Made by a program: the position numbers and the translations under genes. A DNA stretch of 64,000 nucleotides. It comes from Ectobius pallidus (Eukaryota > Arthropoda > Insecta > Blattodea > Ectobiidae). Below are positions 55,253 through 64,000 of the stretch, piece by piece (position 1 is the first letter of the stretch; every line of letters begins with the position of its first letter). The stretch covers positions 49,378,923-49,442,922 of the forward strand of contig CAXKWD010000002.1 of assembly GCA_964059195.1 (NCBI GenBank), given 5' to 3'. A model generated the notes under the pieces. That model was given only the letters and a program-made list of their open reading frames with translations. It was not told the origin of the DNA and made no database searches.

Positions 55253-57949
55253 GTTTGTTTTGCAAATCTGAGTTCCTTCCTTATGTGGAAAGTCGGATAT
55301 CCGACATATATATTAAATGTATAGCAGGAAATGCAGTAAACTTTAATTAGAAGTTAGCTTGTATATCGTTTTTCAAAATGGAGATTGCCGGGTTTGCTAA
55401 TAAACCCCTCATTTGTGTTCTGCTGAAGCTTACAGGCTGATGGGATTGTAAAAAGTCCCAACAGAGTGAAGATAAAAGTAATAAAATTGCTTGAAAACTG
55501 CTCGGGTGGGAAAATTGTACATGTTACTTAGAATAAGTAAACAAAAATATTACATGACATTGTATAAAAGTATGCAATGACAAACGTGTGTATGAATAGT
55601 CAGTTTTTCAATTTTGCACGTATAAAGAGGGGGGAACTGTGTTTACGTAAGAATCCAGTTTTATTGTCAAAGAGTTTGAATTCAAACGAATTTCCATAGA
55701 TAAGTGCATAACATTATGAAAGATTTAAAAGACAGTAATATGAAATAGGGAGGTTGATTAATTTTGAAGGACATTGTTTGAAGATAACTTGTATGTTAAC
55801 GGAGCATTATAACTCTTCAAGCGAAATGAGAGGTTTAGTACGTAAAATGAACTGCTTACGCACATTACTAGTCACCTACGAACATATGTATTATATATTC
55901 AACTTCATGTTGACATTTCTGAACAACTTTCAGAAATATACTGTGCTCACGAAACTGAAATAGTATATAATCTTCATAAAGGTCAAACTAACTTTATGAT
56001 AAATGTCGCATGAATAAACCCAGACCACATAGCTAGATGGATGTTGTCTGTTGAAATTTGTGATACACAAGAAACTGAGTTGGCCATTTGGTTTGTGACT
56101 CCCTCTAACATTTTATTCCATGCAAATGCCTTCATTTAAATTCCATAGATTTTTCTGTTCTTTCAATTAAGTTGAGGTTTCTGTTAGAATTTCTACTTCT
56201 ACAAGCTGATTCTGTGAATGTAATCGTATGTGTATCCTGAAAACATTCTGGGATTAGTGATTTCATGTTTCGGGTCATTACCATACCATAGGTATGCCTA
56301 CCATAATACGCTGAAAACCGCAAGTTCGAATCACGGTATGAAAGAAATTATTTTCCTACCCATCTCGTGTAATATTAATAAAGACATCTCAGAGTAGTTA
56401 ATATCTGTTCTAAATAGCACTGTCTATATACAGTTGAATATCCATAATAAATCAATAGATAGCAACCATGCTTTATAATAATATGAGAACTTTTTGAAGT
56501 CCACTCTTCATAGGACAAAACAAAAGTTCTTCTGAAAACAAAGATGTGTTAAATGTTGCCTCCAGTTGAGAATGTTTGTAATTTTGTAGAACCTTACCTT
56601 TCTCTTTTCTAAATATCCTTGTTCCTCGTTCGCTCTACTTTCCATTTTATTCCCACTCTTTAAACATTTCCCTTCGTTCATTTTGTAAATTTAATTAAAA
56701 TTTTATTTTAAGGTGCCGGTACCGGTTCAAATTTTCAAAGAATTCCACCTCAGAATGGAGTATAATTACTAACACTTAATGTGAAGAAAATTTCAATTCT
56801 TACGAATTGAGATAAGTGTACGATGATAGAAAGCATTTGCAATCTCTTAGTTATAATGATCCAAAAATTAAAAATCCCTACATAAGTCGTACTGCCAGTG
56901 TAAGTAATTCTTCTCTATTTTTCAATACTAATATGCATTTATTGTGAAATAATGTTTTTAGTAATTTTGGTTTATTTCCCATGGCTATAACACTTGAGCA
57001 TTAATGTAAATGAACTTTTTCGATGTAAAATGTAACAGTTTACAAAATAACCTATTTTGCGAAATATTCAACGAAATAGAAAAACGTGAAATCCAAATTC
57101 AGTGTTTTTTTTTAAATTAATCAGGTTTCTACTTATACAAATTTATCCAAATTATCGTAGGTAATCCCACGAGAGATTACGAGCTTATCGATATATTAGC
57201 GAGAACGAAGTTGTGTTTTTAATCAATAAACATACAACCAGCCGAAGATCCTGGTTTAAATCCCGGGTATGGCGTTGAATTTTTTTAGGCTGACTCTAAC
57301 TTTCCACCGTAGCCTACTTATTGCCAGTGTGAAAATTTTCTTTCTGATAAGACTACACATTTACATTATTTCAATTTCTAAACAAATTATGTTGTACAAA
57401 ATAACGTGTTTTCATTTTGTTCACTGGCAGCATGTGACGTATTAGTCACTGCACGTTGATGCCTTATGGTCTAGTAATGAGCTGACGTTCTATCTGATAA
57501 AAATGCAGCCTTAGGAAGCATATTACAAGATAAACGATCGTGATTGATTGGTTAGTTGACATTTATCTCAATTCGTCCTGGAGGGAGTGCATTTCGCGCT
57601 TATTTCATATTTCGTGAAATCCAACAAATTTCATGCGGCGTATGAATGGAATAGCCTCAGAAATCTGTATTTATTAATTAATTTATTCATTAAATATTAT
57701 ATTCATACATCGCATTTTATTATATATTAAACATATTTAGATTATATCTTTCCACATAGCATTTCCACGAATGTAACAATCGTGTTAAAATGTGTATAAA
57801 TGGGTTTTCTTTATATTTCAGAATAATGGTTTATACCGGCACCCTTATCTGAAATTGTTGGTGCAAACCTTATCTCTTGTCATATCTCTGGATCTTACTC
57901 TAGGCCTTGCGTTTGACCACTGCCTTCTAAACTGTATTAATCGTGTATA
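55253..57949. other. Non-coding DNA
   Basis: Isolated B-box-like strings occur at ~56324 (AGTTCGAATCACGG) and ~57250 (GGTTTAAATCCCGGG) without A boxes at the right distance. No genes recognised. Confidence 0.4.
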
Positions 57950-58400
57950 CACTGCCTGTCCTATACGGCTAATTTTGCGTACTCGGCGACATTACAGATG
58001 GCAGCACCTTTCACACCCAGACTGCTTCTTGTTTTTTGCTACGACATTGTTGATTATGTAGTGCTGTCACCGCCGTCTCATAATCACTGCCTTCTAAACT
58101 GTATTACTCCTCGAGACGGCGGTGCTCATAATATAGTCTATCAATGCGTCTAATTAATTTACATTTATTTTAATTATTGCTCCAAAATTCCATTTCAAGG
58201 TAAGTGTCATATACTGGAATAATATTACGTTCTAAACAAATAACACAAGTATCTGTGTCTGTTTAATGCTTATTTTGATTAGTGATTGCTGCAATCTGGG
58301 TGTGAACTGTGTCGCCTCTACTGGATAAATTAGGCAATTTAACAATACTCTGAACTCCATGTTAAAATAATGCATAGGACAGGCAGTGTAATTCTCGAGA
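57950..58400. repeat. Compound inverted and direct repeat
   Basis: CACTGCCTGTCCTATAC (~57950) is mirrored by GCATAGGACAGGCAGTG (~58370), and CACACCCAGACTGC (~58011) by GCAATCTGGGTGTG (~58290). CTGCCTTCTAAACTGTATTA occurs directly at ~57920 and ~58088. CGAGACGGCGGTGC occurs at ~58113 and ~58396, and its inverse CACCGCCGTCTC at ~58069. Arms about 80-110 bp long surround a 250 bp centre. Probably overlapping foldback insertions. Confidence 0.6.
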
Positions 58401-59376
58401 CGGCGGTGCGTTTGACCCATGTGCTTGTGATAGTGTCCATTAGCTAAGCTCCTTGATATGCAAGGCATTGTTACCATATAGCCGAGGATTGTGTATTGCA
58501 ATCCATGAACATGGTGCTCGTCATCCCCTTGATTGATGTAACCTCCATCTGACAGCAAGAGGCGCTACTAGCTACAATCAAGTCACACACATTAAGAATA
58601 TCGCCTTGATGTTATTTGTTATACTAACTCATGCCATCTAACAGTATTATTCAATGTAACCATTAAGTTGCTCCCTATCTGATTCTGTCAGGACGAAGTA
58701 GTTTAACGTCACATCACAATAATAATACCATAGGCAGATGACCGAATTTGGGGACATGTGGTCAACATGCCGACACCCAAGGCTGATAACTGTGTTTTCC
58801 GTGACCGAAGATATGTTATAACTTCTTCATAAATAGAAGCCTCTCTCAAATTAGGATAATTTATTCAGTTCAGTTTTTTAATCCTTACCAATACCAGGCT
58901 AGAGAATATTTTATCAAGTGATAAAAATGGAATGAGGCAATTTAGGGGGACGTAGAAATTATTTCTTGCTTAGGTTAGGGCGCCAAAATACCTAGAGCCT
59001 GCCTCTTAAGTTTTCGGTATTCGTAAGGTTCCCTGCATAATATTTCGGTTGTAATTCCAGAAGTAATAGTTATCTAACATATCTGTTTTAAAAGTTGCAA
59101 GATGAATGGACAAAGGGCAGAAGTGATCCTCATCCATCTTTCTCAGAGGGTCGTCTGTCTTTCTCTCTACCCCACCCCCGCAACCGACTCCGATTTGCAT
59201 GTCAACACAAGGGGGATCGATCGCTCAACCACACTGTTAAGTTTATTCAATTACATACACGACGTTTCAAAAGAACTACTCAATCATTGGTAATCATATA
59301 ATGTAACATTATTATTTATACTGTCGACATTCCTCTTTCTCAAATAATACAAAACTTGTAGGAATAAATAAGGTAT
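58401..59376. other. Non-coding DNA
   Basis: Nothing recognised; overlapping frames around 59000-59300 have no motif. Confidence 0.4.
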
Positions 59377-59646
59377 AATTCCGGGGTGCGCGGGCAAAGA
59401 GAGTTAAGTCCACCATCCTAAAAAATTGAGATATGTCCATAGAGTTATAGATAAAAATGTTCTCTACATTTGTGTTAAGTCCAGTAAGTCATATTCAAAA
59501 TTTTACGGTAGTTATGGATGTGTGCCTCATAGGTTTATCCATCTCTAAAGCTATGTTGGGCTGGTATAGTGTGTTAAGTCACTCTAATTCTCAGTAACAA
59601 GAAAGTGGACTTAGGCTAACTCTCTTTGCCCGCGCACCCCGGAATT
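59377..59646. mobile_element. Mini-element with ~30 bp near-perfect GC-rich TIRs
   Basis: AATTCCGGGGTGCGCGGGCA plus AAGAGAGTTA at the left is matched in reverse at the right (TAACTCTCTTTGCCCGCGCA plus CCCCGGAATT). Because AATT is its own complement, it may be a 4 bp target duplication around CCGGGG...CCCCGG ends. The interior has GTTAAGTCCA-like motifs three or four times, and GTGGACTTAGG just inside the right TIR. No coding capacity. The superfamily is not recognised. Confidence 0.75.
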
Positions 59647-60070
59647 GGATATGAGTTTTCACCGATTTCTGCCATAGTGTACACATTTTAGGATAAACCA
59701 CGTTTTCGTTTAAAATTCATAGCCTGTATGGGTCATCTAAACTATATCAGTAGAAAAAGGACCCAAATTCATAGAATAAAAAATTAACAAACTAAAACAA
59801 GTAAAATATTACATTGATACTCTATACTGTACTCTATCAGAACTGTGTTGATACTCTATCTACCATCAGAAAAAACAGAACTGTGCAAATTACCAAATGT
59901 CACAATTAGTTTTTTGTCTCGCCTGAAAAATTTAGAAATTCGAATTTGGGTAAGCGTAGCCTATTTAGACTATTGTTATACAATATTTATAATGCATCAC
60001 CACGTATAAAATTGTATGTTATTTTCATACCTCGTTTTGCTCATTTTCAGCTTACCAATTGTTGTGTTCA

Positions 60071-60115
<45 letters not shown>

Positions 60116-61243
60116 GTGATTATTATTATCATCATCAAAGAAGCTACAGTTATGAAGATGTTTTCGTGTTTGATCCTTACGAACTTACATAAAAACAAGT
60201 GCACATAGGTGCAATAAATTGAAAAAAAATATGTCGATAGACACGATTGGTTGCAATTCCACGTATTCCTATATTGGATTGTATACTGAGTCATGAGCTA
60301 AATTGTAGTATAAAACAGATAGGTTCCGCTTTCAGATATTAACACCTGAAGGTATGTAGTAGGGCAGTAGTCAAAACCATTGCTACGCCTACAACTGGGA
60401 AAACGAAATTGAAGAGCCTGGCGTATTCTATATCCTATAAGAGGGATGGCTTTACAGCATCATTGTATTGTAAAACATAAAAGCAAGGGCATGTAGATAC
60501 TAGGAATCCTTTTACTCATGGTTCCTTGTGTGGATTTCCTCAGCAGGAAAAAAAATGATAAAGGAACAATCCAATTCTTGACGCGAATTCGCAGTCATCT
60601 GTTTGTGTTACGTGTACAAGTAAATCCCACAATGGATTTGCTGGTAATTGGAACCGTAGCCTTTCCGTTAGGCACGATGCAATAAAATTGTTTCTCACGC
60701 TACAAAACATTTCTGTTTGCTCTGTGCTACGCGTTAATTGTTAAAACTCTTATTGAAATTCATGAATTTATGTTCTAGTAACTTACCCCAGTGTCGTCCA
60801 ACTGGCGGCTCGCGGGCCAGAATGTCACGCTTTTTTTTAAACCAGTCCCCTAACCCCTAACTTTTTGCATTTGTTCGTAATCGATTGGCACTTTATTTTC
60901 AGCATTTTTCACTATCATGTAGCATTGAAAGCGTCAGTACCTGCTATATTTTGTTTTTCTTGACAGAGACTCAGATGGAATTTACCTAAAGAATTTCTGA
61001 TTTTTTAAAAATTCCAACCTATATATTTTCTGAGTGAATGTTTCTCGGGTGGTCAGCCAGGTGTGGAACTGAATTTCTCCCGACGTTTCAAAGGCCCACG
61101 CTGCCTCAATTTTCAAAGGCGTTGAAGTGCTGAATCGTCGTCCTGGTGTAGAATATATACAAGTACAGATTGTGCAGATCCGACCAATAAGGTTAAGGTG
61201 TCGGTAGCCCCTCAATGGGTTAAAGAAATTAATTTATAAATCC
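59647..61243. other. Non-coding DNA with (ATT)n tract
   Basis: An (ATT)n microsatellite lies at 60070-60115. CAGTGTCGTCCAACTGGCGG followed by a GC-rich CTCGCGGGCC patch at ~60791 looks like an isolated hAT-type end without a partner. No genes. Confidence 0.45.
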
Positions 61244-61247
61244 ATAT

Positions 61248-62178
61248 TGTAACAAGGGCTCGTCGGGGTTCAAAAATGAGAACACCGAGTTTATAATTGA
61301 AGGATGGAGGTTTCTTTATTTCCTACAACAATTGTCGATACAGCCAGAAAACTCCAGACTACTTGCCAGTTCACTGTCCTGTTCAGTGCTCACTCTCACT
61401 GTGCTCAGTCCTAATTACAGCACTGTTCCAGTCCAATCCAGATCATCCCACGTCGCGCCGGTCAACTCCACAGTCCTCGCTGCCGCTGTGCGATCCACCC
61501 GTCGCGCCGAGTTCCCCGGGACGGCACTACCTCAGCCCAGATCAGCTCACCAGCTCTTCCGTTCACCCTTCCCTCCGGTCACTAGTTCCCCGTTGACTAG
61601 CTATTCCGCTCTCGGGTCCCTCCGGTCACTGGCTCCTCAGCTTCCCAAGACACACTCACTTGAGGCCGCGCTGATCAGTCCTCTCCGTCCAGCTCACCCT
61701 CTGACGCTGACGCTCGCCGCTACTCACGGACTGCCTCTCTGACTGTTCCCTCGTTGACCCTCTGACTCTTCACGGACTGCCTCTTCACTGACTGTCTCTC
61801 TCAACTCCGATTCACTGACTGACTGAACTCTTCACCCTGACTGCCGCTCCTTCACTGACTGCCCGGCTCGGCTGCTCGCACTCCTTATATAGCCTTAACG
61901 AAAGTTCCAGAGTCGAGATCTGGAAAGCTCCGCCCGCGCATGGTCTAGAATGTCCGCGCGGGGCGCCGTCAAGCCCTTAGCGCGTGGCTCCACCTCTGGC
62001 CCCTCCCACGAGCGCGCGCCGTCACTCACCGCGCCGTGCCAGGGAGTAGGCCGCACCCGTCGGCGCGCGGCTCCAATCAGCAATAAGAGGGCCGTCCCTT
62101 TCTTGATTTATCCAATTCTAGTTCTTTCGGCCCGAGTCCTTCTTCTATCAGCTTCTAGGCTTTTCTGGCTTTGTCACA
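61248..62178 (-). mobile_element. GC-rich solo LTR (TSD ATAT)
   Basis: A 931 bp unit flanked by ATAT on both sides (61244-61247, 62179-62182). On the minus strand it starts TGTGACAAAGCC and ends CTTGTTACA, proper TG...CA ends. The minus-strand order is a very GC-rich U3 (62100-61900), a TATATAAGG box (61884-61892), GTCAGTGA-rich repeats, and an AATAAA signal at 61315-61320 about 70 bp before the end. Matching TSDs on both flanks show recombination removed the interior. A 4 bp TSD suits Ty3/gypsy-like elements. The 136-codon plus-strand frame inside is chance coding in GC-rich sequence. Confidence 0.8.
61884..61892 (-). promoter_or_regulatory. TATA box of the solo LTR
   Basis: TATATAAGG on the minus strand, between the GC-rich U3 and the GTCAGTGA-repeat region. 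It could still drive transcription leftward. Confidence 0.55.
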
Positions 62179-62182
62179 ATAT

Positions 62183-63112
62183 GTTTGTTAGAATTAGGCT
62201 ATTGTTTTAAAGCAACAGTGTAAAGTTAGATTAAAATTTCATATAATAAATTGTGTCCCAATATGGGCAATAGCCTAATTATAATAAACATATAAGTTTA
62301 TAAATTAATTTTATTAACAGACGTGATCATTTGTGTTCCTGAATATTTTCTCCTTCAGCTTCCAGCTGTAATTGGACAAAACATAGTGGCATATTAGGCG
62401 GAACCTCTTAAGATTGTCTTATACCTCTTGAAATATGAAGTTTGTCAGTTCTATTAACTACGTTAGTGGAAGGTATCCGTGATTTTTGGACTGTGTCAGA
62501 CTTCTATTTGCGTACATTCGGGTTTAAATTCAGCTGAAATAAACGAAAGCGCGTTTCGTTTAGTGACAGGAGTCTAATTGTGTGTAAAACATTGGTCGCC
62601 ATATTGTGCAATCTTGGGCTATTAAAGAGATGCAAGCTGTTGTTGAATGGACGGCACGGAAATCAGATCTGTCGCACAGACACTCCATTCAAGTGAGTGA
62701 TGTTGAAAATGGAAGCAAGATAGAGAGATGATTGGCAGGTGAAAATAGAATGCAGTTTCGCGAGTAGTGCCACTTTGTCTATCACAAATCCCACTGGAAT
62801 ACACTCAGATTGAACTCTCGGCATATACACCCACTACGTTTATCTTCTTTGCACAATTTATATTATAGTAATCGAACTTCTTGACCTCAACAAAAAGATT
62901 TCTTAAGACAATGCTATGAAAAATCATTTGATTTTTGTGTTCTATACTGTTAAATGTAATCTTATTTGAGATCGAGATCGAATCGTACTCAGTTTTCAGT
63001 ACCTTGTGGGGATTGTATTCAGATCGTATTGAAAACTATTTTAGTGCTCTCTCGCGGATAATCTACTAACCTCCAATTACTAGCGTAAGTGTAAATTATA
63101 GTTTACTGTATT
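62183..63112. other. Non-coding DNA
   Basis: Nothing recognised. Confidence 0.4.
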
Positions 63113-63120
63113 TTTTAAAA

Positions 63121-63494
63121 TAGGAATTCCACCTGTGCTCAATATATATAAATTACAAAATGCTTAACCTACTCGAAAAACATAACTTATCTTATTAGTC
63201 TAACGTAATAAGTAACCTAAGGTACTGTTCCAGAAACGTAAAATTTATAATAATTTAGGCAAAATATTTCTAAAATTTATTTAAACTGTTAATAATGGGG
63301 TGTAACTCCATAAGAATAAAAGTCTTATGCTAAAATGCACCTGTTGTCTTCTTCTTATTTGTACATAAGTTTTATATTTCTGGACAGTTGCATATGTTAC
63401 TTATATTATGTTAGACTATAATAACATAATTTATGTTTTTAGAGTAGGTTAGGTATTTTTTATTTTATATACGGAGTATAGGTTGGAATTCCTA
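63121..63494. mobile_element. Foldback MITE with ~115 bp arms
   Basis: TAGGAATTCCA is matched in reverse at the right end, and the arms stay similar for over 100 bp (CTTAACCTACTCGAAAAACA / CCTAACCTACTCTAAAAACA; TTAGTCTAACGTAAT / ATAGTCTAACATAAT). The 8 bp flanks TTTTAAAA (63113-63120) and TTTTAACA (63495-63502) differ at one position, compatible with a hAT-type duplication, though their low complexity weakens this. No frame. Confidence 0.65.
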
Positions 63495-63502
63495 TTTTAA
63501 CA

Positions 63503-64000
63503 AAAATATATTTAGCTCAGTAAGATAATTAAAATAATTGAAATATAGTTTACTCGTAGAATACTCGTGCGAAACTTTTGCACTTCCCCCTTTTTTTACA
63601 AAAGCCAGAAAACTGCAATTTAGCAAAGTAATTAACTTCATCATTATAGTCGTTATAAGATAGCACTGTGAAACCATCTTCCAGTTATAAACAATCCGTC
63701 ATCGAATACTTTATCTAATACATTAATACTGGCACATAAAAAGAAATATAGGCTACTCACATTAAAGTTTCTTAAAGTTTTAACATTAATTTTAGCTTCA
63801 TTTATCATTTGTTTCATTTTCTGTTCATTAAATGAATTTGCCTGTGAGGATATCGAGATATCGAAACGTAAGTTATTTTCGACTTTTGAATACAAACATT
63901 TTAAAATTAATATTTTAGCTAAAATACTTATTGAAACTCAACGGTGTGCTAATTACTCAAATTGGAGCAAAGGTATCTTTCGATTTGTACCTTAACTTAG
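63503..64000. other. Non-coding AT-rich DNA to window end
   Basis: No element or gene recognised. Confidence 0.4.

Noticed and set aside
56310..57270. B-box-like strings at ~56324 and ~57250 as SINEs
   Set aside because: No A box at suitable distance and no second copy found in the window.
61332..61742. 136-codon plus-strand frame rich in Ser, Pro and Leu
   Set aside because: It lies antisense inside a solo LTR with TSDs on both sides; GC-rich DNA yields long chance frames.
1..64000. CRISPR arrays, bacterial operons, phage or integron structures
   Set aside because: No regularly spaced repeats with unique spacers and no prokaryotic gene organisation; all signals are eukaryotic transposable elements.

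Overview
The window looks like intergenic DNA from a large, repeat-rich arthropod genome, most likely an insect. It is AT-rich, has no operons or ribosome binding sites, and carries many animal transposable elements: a LINE with AP-endonuclease and reverse transcriptase, BEL/Pao, mariner, Tc1, pogo, hAT and Helitron elements, and tRNA-derived SINEs. I found no host protein-coding gene. Every reading frame I can interpret belongs to a mobile element. Assignment to a particular order (a cockroach or relative would fit) is a guess.

Layout, 1-10 kb: foldback and TIR elements at 345-772 and 784-1107; hAT MITEs with target duplications at 1300-1941 and 6121-6639; a lone hAT-like end at 7453; a mariner with its catalytic domain deleted at 8308-9031; a non-autonomous Helitron on the minus strand at 9040-9885, only 8 bp from the mariner. 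10.6-14.8 kb: a nearly full-length LINE with intact ORF2, broken ORF1 and a structured 3' UTR. 16.7-22.9 kb: a pogo-like TIR element, a degenerate repeat field with two long hairpins, a SINE, and an RT C-terminal relic. 24-30 kb: another hAT MITE, a second SINE copy in opposite orientation, a foldback, a Tc1-like element and a small MITE. 30.9-35.4 kb: a LINE relic whose tail is an (AAT)n tract, two ~820 bp repeats facing each other, and two minus-strand LINE tails.

36.2-43.3 kb: the best-preserved locus. A BEL/Pao-type LTR element (36392-41676, minus strand, two 998 bp LTRs that look identical, TSD TACAA) sits inside the 3' UTR of an older LINE relic. It encodes Gag plus protease but has lost nearly all of Pol, so it must move in trans if it moves at all. 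A further LINE 3' end follows on the plus strand. 46.6-48.1 kb: a nested locus, with a hAT MITE (TSD GTTATAAG) containing a 605 bp palindromic composite of two opposed tRNA-like units flanked by a 13 bp TSD. 49-64 kb: a Tc-type transposon end, dispersed repeats, a 69 bp tandem repeat, a LINE 3' end, foldbacks, a perfect-TIR mini-element, a GC-rich solo LTR with ATAT TSD, and a last foldback.

The elements interact mainly by nesting and cross-mobilisation. LINE machinery probably mobilised the SINEs and the tRNA composite, an absent autonomous BEL probably mobilised the BEL deletion derivative, and absent hAT, mariner, pogo and Helitron elements supplied enzymes for the short DNA elements. No computation was run. 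Boundaries come from reading TIRs, LTRs and target duplications by eye.
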